64,000 bases of DNA from assembly GCA_946186185.1 (NCBI GenBank), contig CAMHMJ010000013.1:1-64000 (forward strand), read 5' to 3'. Shown piece after piece: positions 35,559 to 44,672 of this stretch. Every line of letters starts with the position of its first letter. The stretch's first letter is position 1. A program made the translations under genes and the position numbers. Source of the stretch: an uncultured Treponema sp. GTDB taxonomy: Bacteria; Spirochaetota; Spirochaetia; Treponematales; Treponemataceae. The notes below the pieces were generated by a model. That model had not been told where the DNA came from. It was given only the letters and a program-made list of their open reading frames with translations, and searched no databases.

Positions 35559-36638
35559 ATGAAAATTTCAAAAATCTCTGCTGCGGTTGCAGCATTCGCT
35601 CTGGTTTCTGGGTTTGCATTTGCAGATTCAGAAGTTAAGTTTTCAAACAAGGTTTCCAGTGACATCGTAGAAATCGTTTCAAACGACGACGATACTGAAA
35701 CTGAATTTGCCGGAATCAAAAACAAGACAGTTTTTGAATACGCATCTGACAATCTTGATGCAATGATCGAGCTTGTTTTCTGGTCAAAGAAGGAAACTGA
35801 TGAAAAAAATCCCCTTGATGCAGATGATGACAAGGATTATTTTGCAATCGGTACCGGTGGTTTTGATTTTGGTGATACTTTCATCGAATTCCGTCCTTTT
35901 GAAGTTCTTGGCTTTGAATTCCATGAAAAATTGAATACAGCAGGTTCATATCTTCCAGTTTGGGACGACAATCTTTCAACCGGAAATATGGGAAGTGATT
36001 TTGGTGTAGTTGTTCGCCCTGTTGAAGGACTGGTTTTTGGTGCCGGTGTTGATTTTATGTCAGCCTTTGGCCACGATGACAGAAAACCGATTTTCAACTT
36101 TGGTGTTGAATATGCAAACGAGGATTTCGCAATCGGTGGTGCTTTAAGAAATGTTGCCGGTGATGAAGATGAAGATACAGGAACTGACGAACTTGCTTTT
36201 GGTGTTTACACAAGCCTTCTTATGGTAGAAAACTTCAGCTTCAATCTTGGTTTTGCATACAACGATGCAGTTGAACCGGATGTTGGAACTGTAGACGGAA
36301 ATCTTCTGACAGCCGGCATCATGTTTGAAAAGGATGCCGTTACCCTGAATGTGGATGCTGCTACAAACTTCGGAAACTCTGACGACAAGGAATTTGACCT
36401 TTACTCAGCAGTTCAGTTTGGTTTTGCAGTAAACGATAATTTTTCAGCAGAACTGACATTTGCAAATGCCCTTGATTTTGAATCTGACGATGACAAAAAA
36501 GAAAAGGCAATGTTTGAAATCAATCCTGCTGTAACACTTACATTTGACCGCCACGAATTTGGTGCCGGTGTAAACGTTTTCTTCAATGAAGACGGTTCAA
36601 AGGTATGCTTCCCGGTTCACTGGAAGTACAGCTTCTAA
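35559..36638 (+). CDS. Outer-membrane beta-barrel protein (porin-like)
   Basis: 359 residues with a cleavable signal peptide (KISKISAAVAAFALVSGFAFA, cut before DSEVKFSN). The mature chain is a run of amphipathic strands (for example DFGVVVRPVEGLVFGAGVDF, FNFGVEYANEDFAIGGALRN), separated by Asp/Glu-rich loops, and ends in HWKYSF. A C-terminal aromatic is the usual barrel-assembly signal. Very acidic loops (LDADDDKDY, GDEDEDTGTDE) suggest cation binding or exposure to cations. No named family is recognised. AGGAG ribosome-binding site; structured leader; followed by two hairpins. Confidence 0.75.
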   Translation: MKISKISAAVAAFALVSGFAFADSEVKFSNKVSSDIVEIVSNDDDTETEFAGIKNKTVFEYASDNLDAMIELVFWSKKETDEKNPLDADDDKDYFAIGTGGFDFGDTFIEFRPFEVLGFEFHEKLNTAGSYLPVWDDNLSTGNMGSDFGVVVRPVEGLVFGAGVDFMSAFGHDDRKPIFNFGVEYANEDFAIGGALRNVAGDEDEDTGTDELAFGVYTSLLMVENFSFNLGFAYNDAVEPDVGTVDGNLLTAGIMFEKDAVTLNVDAATNFGNSDDKEFDLYSAVQFGFAVNDNFSAELTFANALDFESDDDKKEKAMFEINPAVTLTFDRHEFGAGVNVFFNEDGSKVCFPVHWKYSF

Positions 36639-36654
36639 TTTTTAAAAGTCAAAG

Positions 36655-36693
36655 TTTTACTGTTCAGGCTGATGGTCTGAACAGCAGTAAAAT
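36655..36693 (+). terminator. Hairpin after the barrel gene
   Basis: TTTTACTGTTCAG-gctgatggt-CTGAACAGCAGTAAAA forms a long stem with one bulge, 17 bases after the stop. It has A/T-rich flanks but only a short T-run. Confidence 0.6.
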
Positions 36694-36716
36694 TTAAAAC
36701 AATTAAGTCCAGATTG

Positions 36717-36757
36717 CCGTCTTCGTTCAGATTTCTTTTCGAAGGCGGCTTTTTTAT
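36717..36757 (+). terminator. Second intrinsic terminator after the barrel gene
   Basis: GCCGTCTTCG...CGAAGGCGGC followed by TTTTTT. It backs up the preceding hairpin. Confidence 0.75.
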
Positions 36758-36907
36758 AAACAAAACCTACTTCTTTATCATTTTCCGATATTAATTATTC
36801 AGGATTTCGTCGGAAGATATATTCTTCCTTTAAAAAATCCGCCAAAACCTGTATACTTCTTTCAGGTTAAAAACTGTCAGACTGAAGTTTTTGCCGGGAG
36901 GTGCACA

Positions 36908-37357
36908 ATGACTCAAAATATGAATAATGCTTCCAGTTCAACAGGAGGAGAGCTTAAAGATCCTGAAATCCAGAGCCTTATTTCAAAGGCCTTAGGCATG
37001 CTGGATTTTTCATATTCGCCCTATTCAAATTTCAGGGTGGGTGCGGCACTTCTTTCAAAAGACGGGAAAATCTGGGGAGGCTGCAATATTGAAAACGCTG
37101 CCTATGGACCCAGTAACTGTGCTGAGCGGACGGCAATTTTTAAGGCGGTAAGCGAAGGCGTAAAGGATTTTAAGGCAATCTGCATCGTTGGCGGAATGGA
37201 AGGTGTTGTAACGGATTTTTGTCCGCCCTGCGGAGTGTGCCGTCAGGTTATGCGGGAGTTCTGTGCACCGGATTTTAAGATAATTCTTGCAAAATCGGAA
37301 AAAGAATACAAGATTTATACCCTTGCTGAGCTTTTGCCGGAAAGTTTTTCCCTGTAA
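36908..37357 (+). CDS. cdd: Cytidine deaminase
   Basis: 149 residues. The zinc-deaminase motifs are NCAERTAIF (catalytic Glu, first Cys ligand) and CPPCGVCRQVM (two Cys ligands). The SYSPYSNFRVGAAL and GCNIENAAYGPSN blocks bind the nucleoside. It converts cytidine and deoxycytidine to uridines for pyrimidine salvage. About 20 low-complexity residues (MTQNMNNASSSTGG) precede the usual N-terminus. GGGAGG box 8 bases before the ATG. It ends 10 bases before ribD and probably leads that transcript. Confidence 0.93.
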   Translation: MTQNMNNASSSTGGELKDPEIQSLISKALGMLDFSYSPYSNFRVGAALLSKDGKIWGGCNIENAAYGPSNCAERTAIFKAVSEGVKDFKAICIVGGMEGVVTDFCPPCGVCRQVMREFCAPDFKIILAKSEKEYKIYTLAELLPESFSL

Positions 37358-37367
37358 GGTTTGCAGA

Positions 37368-38681
37368 ATGAACGAAAAATTGGATGAAAAACAGGTAGAG
37401 CGCTCTTGTCTTGGGCAGGCAGGTACTGCAGCGAATGAAACGGTGTGCGGTGTCTCTGTACATTGTGACGGAGGGCAGGCTGGCTCCGGGAATGACGCGA
37501 CTTCTTTTATGCGCCGTGCAATTGAACTTGCAAAAAATGGTGAAGGCTGGACAAATCCCAATCCCCTTGTGGGCGCCGTAATTGTAAAGGACGGCGTTAT
37601 AATTGGAGAAGGGTATCATCATAAGTACGGCGGCCTTCATGCGGAACGGGAAGCGCTTTTAAACTGTAAAAACCGCGGCTGCGATGCCCTGGGGGCTACA
37701 ATTTATGTGACTCTGGAGCCCTGTGCGCATTTTGGAAAGCAGCCGCCCTGTTCCCACGCCCTTGTGGAAGCGGGAATAAAGCGTGTTTTTGTTGGAAGCC
37801 GGGATCCGAATCCTCTTGTTGCGGGAAAGGGAAATGCGTATCTCCGTGAGCAAGGCATTGAAGTGACGGAAGACTTTTTGCGGGAAGAATGCGATACCCT
37901 TAATCCGATTTTCTTTCACTATATAACGACCAAAACTCCTTATGTTGCCTTAAAGTATGCAATGACAGCGGACGGAAAAATTGCAACCTCTGCCGGAAAG
38001 TCTAAGTGGATAACCGGTGAAAAATCCCGGGCCTTTGTTCATCAGCTGAGGAACCGCTACGCTTCGATTTTATGCGGAATCGGGACAGTTTTGGCGGATG
38101 ACCCAATGCTGAACTGCCGTCTGGGAAATTCTTCTGAAGACGGTGGGGAAAGTGTCCGTGGAAATGAAACGGAAGCAGGTCTAGAAGGCGGTTCTGATAA
38201 CGGCAAAGCGGGAAATAACCCGATTCGGATAGTGCTGGACAGTTCGCTGCGGATTCCCCTTGAAAGCCGCCTGGTAAAAACCGCCCGGGAAATACCTCTG
38301 ATTGTGGCCTGCTGTGAAGGCTCGGATTCTTCAAAAAAACAGGCTCTTGAAAGTGCAGGGGCTGAAGTGCTTATCCTTCCATCCGACGCTTCCGGGCATC
38401 CGGATATTCCGGCTTTGTTAGCGGTACTTGGAGAGCGAAAAATAGACAGTGTGCTTGTGGAGGGCGGTGCCGGCGTAAATTTCTCATTCCTTGAAAGCGG
38501 AGTTGTGAATTGCATTTATGCTTTCATTGCGCCAAAGCTTTTTGGTGGAGAGGCTTCTAAGTCTCCTGTTGGGGGCTCTGGAGTTCAGGAAGTCCCTCAG
38601 GCCTTCAATTTTGAAATAGCGGACATTAAGCGTTTTGATAAAGATGTTATGCTGGAGATGAAAAAATGTTTACAGGAATAA
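37368..38681 (+). CDS. ribD: Bifunctional riboflavin deaminase/reductase
   Basis: The ORF opens inside cdd at 37287; the ATG at 37368 follows the cdd stop with an AAGG box and gives 437 residues. The first 45 residues are not family-like; homology begins at FMRRAIELAKNGEGWTNPNPLVGAVIV. Deaminase zinc motifs: HAEREAL and LEPCAHFGKQPPCSHAL. The reductase half starts near AMTADGKIAT and ends in LVEGGAGVNFSF. A Gly/Ser/Glu-rich insert (about 25 residues after DPMLNCRLG) interrupts the reductase before NPIRIVLD. It carries out the second and third steps of riboflavin synthesis. It overlaps ribE by 16 bases. Confidence 0.93.
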   Translation: MNEKLDEKQVERSCLGQAGTAANETVCGVSVHCDGGQAGSGNDATSFMRRAIELAKNGEGWTNPNPLVGAVIVKDGVIIGEGYHHKYGGLHAEREALLNCKNRGCDALGATIYVTLEPCAHFGKQPPCSHALVEAGIKRVFVGSRDPNPLVAGKGNAYLREQGIEVTEDFLREECDTLNPIFFHYITTKTPYVALKYAMTADGKIATSAGKSKWITGEKSRAFVHQLRNRYASILCGIGTVLADDPMLNCRLGNSSEDGGESVRGNETEAGLEGGSDNGKAGNNPIRIVLDSSLRIPLESRLVKTAREIPLIVACCEGSDSSKKQALESAGAEVLILPSDASGHPDIPALLAVLGERKIDSVLVEGGAGVNFSFLESGVVNCIYAFIAPKLFGGEASKSPVGGSGVQEVPQAFNFEIADIKRFDKDVMLEMKKCLQE

Positions 38682-39334
38682 TAGAAGAAACTGGAAAAAT
38701 TGTTTCCTGCGGTGGCGGAAAGCTGACGGTGCAGGCAAAAAAGGTTCTGGAGGGAACTAAGGTTGGGGACAGCATCGCGGTAAACGGCGTGTGCCTTACG
38801 GTGACCAGTATGTCTGGAGGTGGTGCGGCTGCGGGCGGTTCCGGGGCAACAGCCGGTTCTTTTACTGCGGATGTTATGAATGAAACCTTGAGCTGCACAA
38901 ATCTAGGTTCCCTCAAAAAGGGAAGTCCGGTAAATCTTGAACGGGCAATGGCTGCAGACGGTCGCTTTGGCGGACACATCGTTTCCGGTCATGTGGACGG
39001 AACCGGCCGCATTCAGAAAATGCAGAAGGACGGAAATGCAGTCTGGGTTTACATCGAATGTTCTGCCAGCGTTCTGGCACTTATAATAGAAAAGGGTTCC
39101 ATTACAATTGACGGAATAAGCCTTACTGTGGCAAAGCTTTCGGATGCCGGCTGGTTTGCAGTCAGCGTTATTCCTCATACAGGGGAAGAAACAACCCTTC
39201 TTTCAAAAAAAGCAGGGGATATAGTAAACCTTGAAAACGATATTGTGGGAAAATATGTAAAGCGTCTTTTGCAGTGTGGAGAACTGACTCAGAGTGCCCG
39301 GGATGAAAAACTTCTGAACTGGCTTTCTTCCTAG
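38666..39334 (+). CDS. ribE: Riboflavin synthase (alpha chain)
   Basis: 222 residues with two lumazine-binding repeats: MFTGIIEETGKIV opening the first, with VNGVCLTV; FGGHIVSGHVDGTG and IDGISLTV opening the second. It joins two lumazines into riboflavin. A Gly/Ala/Ser-rich insert (SGGGAAAGGSGATAGS) sits in the first repeat, where the family normally has a short turn. It starts inside the end of ribD, with GGAG upstream. Confidence 0.94.
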   Translation: MFTGIIEETGKIVSCGGGKLTVQAKKVLEGTKVGDSIAVNGVCLTVTSMSGGGAAAGGSGATAGSFTADVMNETLSCTNLGSLKKGSPVNLERAMAADGRFGGHIVSGHVDGTGRIQKMQKDGNAVWVYIECSASVLALIIEKGSITIDGISLTVAKLSDAGWFAVSVIPHTGEETTLLSKKAGDIVNLENDIVGKYVKRLLQCGELTQSARDEKLLNWLSS

Positions 39335-39379
39335 TGCAGACATGTTGCATTTGCCCCCTTTTTTGTGGTAAACTGTGTC

Positions 39380-39580
39380 TAACTTCAGGGCGGGGTGAAA
39401 ATCCCCACCGGCTGTAAGCACTTTTTGAGTGTAAGCCAGCGAGGAGCGAATGCTTCATGACGCGGTGCAATTCCGCGGCCGACGGTATAGTCCGGATGAA
39501 AGAAGTAAGATGCTGTAAAAACGGCATTTGATTAAACTGATTTCTTTTAAACTCCCTGAAGCCTTTCGGGGAGTTTTTTT
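39380..39580 (+). promoter_or_regulatory. FMN riboswitch with downstream terminator
   Basis: The RFN consensus is clear: TTCAGGGCGGGGTGAAA-TCCCCACCGGC, then AGCCAGCGAGGAGCG, CATGACGCGGTGCAATTCCGCGGCCGACGGTATAGTCCGGATGAAAGAAG (quoted in parts only by family blocks; end about 39508). A terminator ACTCCCTGAA-gcct-TTCGGGGAGT plus seven T (39551-39580) follows. FMN binding is expected to favour termination. It controls ribBA and ribH but lies downstream of ribD-ribE. Confidence 0.95.
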
Positions 39581-39602
39581 ATGCCCGAAATAAGAGGTTT
39601 TT

Positions 39603-40814
39603 ATGGCTGATTTTAAATACAATACGATTGAAGAAGCGCTGGAAGCATTAAAGGCCGGCGAAATTATCCTTGTAAGCGACGACGAAAGCCGGGAAAACGA
39701 AGGCGATATGATTTGTGCGGCCCGTTTTGCAACTCAGGAAAATGTAAACCTGATGGCAAGCTATGCGAAAGGCCTGATTTGTACTCCGATGAGCGCAAGC
39801 CTTGCTAGAAAGCTGGATCTTTATCCTATGGTGGCAGAAAATACGGACAATCACGAAACGGCATTTACTGTGAGCATTGACCATGTTTCAACTACAACGG
39901 GAATCAGTGCGGCGGAACGATCTGTAACGGCCCTTAAGTGCATAGATCCTGAAAGTAAGCCTACGGATTTCAGGCGGCCGGGACACATGTTCCCCCTTAT
40001 TGCAAAGAGGGGTGGTGTTCTGGTTCGGGACGGGCACACGGAAGCAACAGTGGATTTGTGCCGTCTTGCTGGGCTTGAAGAATGCGGTCTTTGCTGTGAA
40101 ATTATGCGTGACGACGGAACCATGATGAGAACTCAGGAGCTGCAGGAGTTTTCTAAGAAGATGGGCTTTAAGTTCATTACGATTAAGGCGCTGCAGGATT
40201 ATCTTCGGGTTCATGAAAAGCATGTAGTCCAGGAGGCTAAGGCAAAGCTTCCGACGGAATACGGTGATTTTGATATTTACGGCTATGTGAATGATATTAC
40301 CGGGGAACACCATGTTGCCCTTGTTCGTGGGGATTTGACGGACGGCGAAAATGTTCTGTGCCGGGTTCATTCGGAATGTCTTACAGGGGACGTTTTTGGA
40401 AGCCAGCGCTGTGACTGCGGACCTCAGCTTCATGCGGCAATGGCCCGGGTTGCAGAGGAAGGCCGGGGCGTAATCCTTTATATGCGTCAGGAAGGCCGGG
40501 GTATCGGGCTTATCAATAAGCTTAAGGCTTACACTCTGCAGGAGCAGGGGCTGGATACTGTAGAAGCCAATGTAAAGCTGGGCTTTAAGCCGGACTTACG
40601 GGAATACTGGATTGGTGCCCAGATTCTGCGGGATCTTGGCTGTAAATCCCTCCGCCTGCTTACAAACAACCCGGAAAAAATCTACGGTCTTGACGGTTTT
40701 GGACTGAAGGTAAATGAGCGTGTTCCTATCGAGATTGCCCCTCAGGACTATGACCGCGCCTACCTTAAAACCAAGCGCGACAAAATGGGCCACATTTTTA
40801 TGGAGAAACTTTAG
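39603..40814 (+). CDS. ribBA: Bifunctional DHBP synthase / GTP cyclohydrolase II
   Basis: 403 residues. The RibB half (1-200) has the [11 protein letters not shown] acidic loop, [12 protein letters not shown] and RRPGHMFPL. The RibA half has the zinc cysteines of [21 protein letters not shown] and the arginine/glutamine active-site run [12 protein letters not shown], then LLTNNPEKI. It supplies both precursors of riboflavin (from ribulose 5-phosphate and GTP). AGAGG box before the ATG; expressed under the FMN riboswitch. Confidence 0.96.
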   Translation: MADFKYNTIEEALEALKAGEIILVSDDESRENEGDMICAARFATQENVNLMASYAKGLICTPMSASLARKLDLYPMVAENTDNHETAFTVSIDHVSTTTGISAAERSVTALKCIDPESKPTDFRRPGHMFPLIAKRGGVLVRDGHTEATVDLCRLAGLEECGLCCEIMRDDGTMMRTQELQEFSKKMGFKFITIKALQDYLRVHEKHVVQEAKAKLPTEYGDFDIYGYVNDITGEHHVALVRGDLTDGENVLCRVHSECLTGDVFGSQRCDCGPQLHAAMARVAEEGRGVILYMRQEGRGIGLINKLKAYTLQEQGLDTVEANVKLGFKPDLREYWIGAQILRDLGCKSLRLLTNNPEKIYGLDGFGLKVNERVPIEIAPQDYDRAYLKTKRDKMGHIFMEKL

Positions 40815-41024
40815 CATTGATATCGGGTTTGCTAATATAATATAAAATTGGCGGTAGGGTAGCGAAATGCGGGCAAAAAAACTCTGTCTGTGGCTGCCGC
40901 GTAAGCGGCAATTAATGAGTTCCCTTGCCACAGACAGCGTTTAGCACGCTAGCGTGCGGTTTTGACCCGCAGGACGCGACCGGTAGCCAATTTTGAAGAA
41001 TAATATAAAACCCGATATCAATGC
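40814..41024. repeat. Palindromic element A with perfect 17-bp flanking inverted repeat
   Basis: The core, 40845-40994, has ends AAAATTGGC and GCCAATTTT. Inside are GGCTGCCGCGTAAGCGGCA-type hairpins and CTGTCTGTGGC/GCCACAGACAG. Outside the core, GCATTGATATCGGGTTT (40814-40830) and AAACCCGATATCAATGC (41008-41024) are perfect reverse complements that occur only here. It fills the gap between ribBA and ribH, and so would be transcribed as a large hairpin in the riboswitch-controlled mRNA. No ORF. Confidence 0.8.
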
Positions 41025-41046
41025 ATAATAATAAAAGAGGAATCTT

Positions 41047-41520
41047 ATGAATACTATTAATCTTGTTGAAGGAAAACTTGTTGCCCCGGAAGGAATGAAG
41101 GTTGGAATCATTGCTTCCCGTTTTAATGAAATTATCGTGAACAAGCTCTTAGGCGGAGCTGTTGACGGTCTTGTTCGCCACGGCGTTGAAGAAAAAAACA
41201 TTACGGCTGTCTGGGTGCCGGGAGCTTTTGAAATCCCTGTGATTGCGGACAAAATGGCAGCCAGCGGAAAGTACGATGCAATTATCGCTGTGGGAGCCGT
41301 TATCCGCGGTTCAACAACCCACTACGATTATGTGTGCGCTGAAGTTTCAAAGGGAATTGCACAGGCCAGTATGAAAAACGGAATCCCGGTTATGTTCGGC
41401 GTAATTACAACTGAAAATATTGAGCAGGCCATTGAACGGGCCGGAAGCAAGGCCGGAAACAAAGGCTACGACTGCGCCCTTGGTGCAATCGAAATGGTAA
41501 ACCTTATTAAAAAACTCTAG
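41047..41520 (+). CDS. ribH: Lumazine synthase
   Basis: 157 residues, normal length for the capsid-forming family. Substrate segments: [36 protein letters not shown] (with the catalytic His), then [16 protein letters not shown] and [14 protein letters not shown]. It condenses the products of RibD and RibBA into lumazine. AGAGG box before the ATG. Likely on the ribBA transcript across element A. Confidence 0.95.
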   Translation: MNTINLVEGKLVAPEGMKVGIIASRFNEIIVNKLLGGAVDGLVRHGVEEKNITAVWVPGAFEIPVIADKMAASGKYDAIIAVGAVIRGSTTHYDYVCAEVSKGIAQASMKNGIPVMFGVITTENIEQAIERAGSKAGNKGYDCALGAIEMVNLIKKL

Positions 41521-41539
41521 TCTCGCCAATTTTTAGTTG

Positions 41540-41838
41540 AGAAATCCTTCTTCTGGTCTTATAATGAACTATTAGACTTAATTTTGAGTGTTTGAACTTT
41601 AATAAAAAATTGGCGTAAGCGGGGTTCCTGTTTGAAGGTACGACAAAGCGGAGCAAATGACAATGCTTGCATTGGCACTTGTGGAGCGACTCGTGACTAC
41701 CCGTTAGGTAAAACACTCAGCCACCGCGAAGCGGTACTGCCGTTTTTCAAACAGGGTTCCCGCTGAGAGCCAATTTTTGGATTAAAATTTACTAGTTCAA
41801 GATTTAGACTAATATAATTGAACGAAAGAAGGATTTTT
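41540..41838. repeat. Palindromic element B (long form) with flanking inverted repeats
   Basis: Core 41604-41778: ends AAAAATTGGCG and GCCAATTTTT, stems GCGTAAGCGGGGTTCCTG/CAGGGTTCCCGCTGAGAGC and CACCGCGAAGCGGT, with an insert of about 75 bases absent from the short form. Outside the core AAATCCTTCTT (about 41542) pairs with AAGAAGGATTT (about 41826), and ATTAGACTTAATTTTGA pairs imperfectly with TCAAGATTTAGACTAAT. The right arm contains the ribosome-binding site of the next gene. A relic end GCCAATTTTT lies at 41525, directly after ribH. Confidence 0.75.
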
Positions 41839-41839
41839 T

Positions 41840-43477
41840 ATGCCTATAACAAGTTTTCTTGAAAAAAATGCACTGGATTTTCCAAACGATGTTGCTCTTG
41901 TTGAGCTGAACCCGGAGGTTCGGGAAACCATGCGTATTACCTGGAAGGACTACGATCTTACTCAGCCTGAGCCGAACCTTCCTTACCGCCGGGAAATTAC
42001 CTGGCACGTTTTTAATGAAAAAGCAAACCGCTGCGCCCACTATCTTCTGGAACGTGGCGTTCGAAAGGGAGATAAGGTTGGAATTCTTCTGATGAACTGT
42101 CTTGAATGGCTTCCGATTTATTTTGGAATCCTTAAGACCGGCGCTCTTGCAGTTCCCCTTAATTTCCGCTACGCCAGCGACGAAATCGAATACTGTATGA
42201 ACCTTGCTGACATCAGCGTGCTTTTCTTTGGTCCTGAGTTCATCGGACGAATGGAAGCTATCAGCGACAAGGTTATTGCTCACCGGCTTTTGATTTTCGT
42301 AGGTGAGGGAAGCGCCCCTACCTTCAGCGAAAACTATTTTATGTCCGTAATGAACTATTCAAGCCAGAATCTGAACCAGCCTATCACAGACGAAGATTAC
42401 GGTGCAATCTACTTTTCTTCCGGAACTACGGGCTTTCCAAAGGCTATTTTACACAAGCACAAGGCTCTTGTTCATTCCGCAAAGGTTGAGCAGAACCATC
42501 ACGGACAGACAAAGGATGATGTATTCCTGTGTATTCCGCCGCTTTATCATACCGGGGCAAAAATGCACTGGTTCGGATCCCTTATAAGCGGAAGCAAGGC
42601 TGTTCTTCTTCGCGGTACAAAGCCTGACGTAATCCTTAAAGCCGTAAGCGATGAAAAATGTACTATTGTATGGCTTTTAGTTCCGTGGGCGCAGGACATT
42701 CTGGATTCTCTTGACCGAAAAGACCTTGATATTCAGTCTTACACCCTTTCTCAGTGGCGTCTTATGCACATCGGAGCTCAACCTGTTCCTAAAAAACTCA
42801 TTGAAGACTGGAAAAAATACTTCCCGCATCACGATTATGACACCAACTACGGACTTTCAGAAAGTATCGGACCTGGCTGCGTTCACCTTGGAGTTGGAAA
42901 CGACCATAAAATCGGTGCCATCGGAAAGGCCGGTTACGGCTGGAAGGTTAAAATCGTGGACGAAAACCGTAAGGAAGTCAAAAAAGGCGATGTGGGCGAG
43001 CTTGCAGTTTTTGGACCTGGTGTAATGGTGGAATACTACAAAAATCCGGAAGCCACAAAAGAAGTTTTGGACAAGGAAGGCTGGCTTTATACCGGAGACA
43101 TGGCAATGGAAGACAAGGACGGATTTATCTACCTTGTTGACCGAAAGAAGGACGTAATCATCACGGGAGGAGAAAATATCTATCCTGTTCAGATTGAAGA
43201 CTTCCTTCACAGAATGGAAGCCGTAAAGGATGTTGCGGTAATCGGACTAGCAGACAAGCGCCTTGGTGAAATTTCCTGCGCAATCATCGAAGTGAAGGAA
43301 GGCTTTACCTGCACGGAAGAAGAGGTTAATAACTTCTGCTTAGAGCTTCCAAAGTACAAGCGTCCTAAGAAAATTATCTTTGCGCCGGTACTCCGTAACC
43401 CAACTGGAAAAATCGAAAAGCCGAAGCTTCGGGAAATGTACAGAACGGAGAACCCGTTTGACGCAATGCTAAAATAA
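41840..43477 (+). CDS. Acyl-CoA synthetase (class I adenylate-forming ligase)
   Basis: 545 residues with the family motifs in order: P-loop-like YFSSGTTGFPKAIL (A3), YGLSESIG (A5), YTGDMAMEDKDGFIYLVDRKKDVIITGGENIYP (A7-A8) and the C-terminal lysine in NPTGKIEKPKL (A10). It activates a carboxylic acid as acyl-AMP and then acyl-CoA. The nearest relatives by pattern are medium/long-chain fatty acyl-CoA ligases; the substrate is not determinable. No membrane segment. GAAGGA box before the ATG, within the arm of element B. Confidence 0.88.
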   Translation: MPITSFLEKNALDFPNDVALVELNPEVRETMRITWKDYDLTQPEPNLPYRREITWHVFNEKANRCAHYLLERGVRKGDKVGILLMNCLEWLPIYFGILKTGALAVPLNFRYASDEIEYCMNLADISVLFFGPEFIGRMEAISDKVIAHRLLIFVGEGSAPTFSENYFMSVMNYSSQNLNQPITDEDYGAIYFSSGTTGFPKAILHKHKALVHSAKVEQNHHGQTKDDVFLCIPPLYHTGAKMHWFGSLISGSKAVLLRGTKPDVILKAVSDEKCTIVWLLVPWAQDILDSLDRKDLDIQSYTLSQWRLMHIGAQPVPKKLIEDWKKYFPHHDYDTNYGLSESIGPGCVHLGVGNDHKIGAIGKAGYGWKVKIVDENRKEVKKGDVGELAVFGPGVMVEYYKNPEATKEVLDKEGWLYTGDMAMEDKDGFIYLVDRKKDVIITGGENIYPVQIEDFLHRMEAVKDVAVIGLADKRLGEISCAIIEVKEGFTCTEEEVNNFCLELPKYKRPKKIIFAPVLRNPTGKIEKPKLREMYRTENPFDAMLK

Positions 43478-43517
43478 CGCGATAATAGCAGTATTATTTT
43501 TTATAAGGTGATTTGAA

Positions 43518-44615
43518 ATGGAAAAGAAAATTGCATTGATTCCTGGTGACGGAATCGGTCCTGACGTAGTAGCTGAGGCTGTAAATGTCCTCGACGTAAT
43601 TGCCAAAAAATATGGTCACAAATTTGAATACCAGACAGTTCTTGCTGGTGGTTGTGCAATCGATAAGTTCGGAAAGCCTCTTCCTGAAGAGCAGCTTGAA
43701 ATTGCAAAGAACAGCGACGCCTGCCTTCTTGGAGCCGTTGGCGGTCCAAAATGGGATACTCTGGCATCTGAACTGAGACCGGAAAGAGCTCTCCTTGGTC
43801 TTCGCGGTGCCCTCAAGGTATATGCAAACCTTCGCCCTGCTGTAATGTGGCCCCAGCTTAAGGAAGCCTGCCCTCTTAAAGACGAAATTGCAGGTGAAGG
43901 AATCGATATCCTCATCGTTCGCGAGCTTACCGGCGGTATCTACTTTGGTGAAAAAGGTAAGAGCGACGACGGAAACGTTGCCTGGGATACAGAAAAATAC
44001 AGCCGCCCAGAAATTGAACGCATCTTAAAGCTTGGTTTTGAATATGCTCAGAAGAGAAATAAGAAGCTTACTCTTGTAGACAAGGCAAACATTCTTGTTT
44101 CAAGCCAGCTCTGGCGAAAAGTTGCTGACGAACTTAAACCAAATTATCCTGATGTAGAATTCAGCTGTCTTTACGTAGACAACGCTTCAATGCAGCTGGT
44201 GAAAAATCCACGCCAGTTCGATGTAATCGTAACAAGCAATATGTTCGGCGACATTCTTTCTGACGAAGCAAGCCAGATTACAGGAAGTATCGGTATGCTG
44301 GCTTCTGCAAGTATCGGAGACGGAACTGGTCCTGGACTTTACGAGCCGATTCACGGTTCTGCTCCGGATATTGCAGGTCTTGACCTTGCAAACCCTCTTG
44401 CCACAATTTTGAGTGCCGCAATGCTCTTAAGATACGACTTCGGTCTTGAAAAGGAAGCCAGCGATATCGAAAAGGCTGTTTCTGCAGTTCTGGACGACGG
44501 CTGGAGATGCCGCGACATTGCAGGAAGCATGCTTGAAGAATGCAAGAAAGCCGGAAAACTGGTTGGAACCAAGAAAATGGGGCAGCTGGTTGTAAGCTAC
44601 CTCGGCCGTTCGTAA
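43518..44615 (+). CDS. leuB: 3-isopropylmalate dehydrogenase
   Basis: 365 residues. The start KIALIPGDGIGPDVV, the family-specific LRPERALLGLRGALKVYANLRP, RELTGGIYFGEKG, the metal/substrate Asp segment NMFGDILSDEASQITGS and the NAD loop HGSAPDIAG match LeuB rather than isocitrate or tartrate dehydrogenase. It oxidises 3-isopropylmalate in leucine synthesis. AAGGTG box before the ATG. leuA, leuC and leuD are not in the window. A terminator follows. Confidence 0.95.
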   Translation: MEKKIALIPGDGIGPDVVAEAVNVLDVIAKKYGHKFEYQTVLAGGCAIDKFGKPLPEEQLEIAKNSDACLLGAVGGPKWDTLASELRPERALLGLRGALKVYANLRPAVMWPQLKEACPLKDEIAGEGIDILIVRELTGGIYFGEKGKSDDGNVAWDTEKYSRPEIERILKLGFEYAQKRNKKLTLVDKANILVSSQLWRKVADELKPNYPDVEFSCLYVDNASMQLVKNPRQFDVIVTSNMFGDILSDEASQITGSIGMLASASIGDGTGPGLYEPIHGSAPDIAGLDLANPLATILSAAMLLRYDFGLEKEASDIEKAVSAVLDDGWRCRDIAGSMLEECKKAGKLVGTKKMGQLVVSYLGRS

Positions 44616-44640
44616 GTTGAATTGATTAGCGATGAAAAAT

Positions 44641-44672
44641 AAAGACTGTCTTTTTGAGAGGGCAGTCTTTTT
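44641..44672 (+). terminator. Intrinsic terminator after leuB
   Basis: AAAGACTG-tctttttgagagggCAGTCTTTTTT: AAGACTG pairs with CAGTCTT, followed by T-run, about 25 bases after the stop. Confidence 0.85.
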
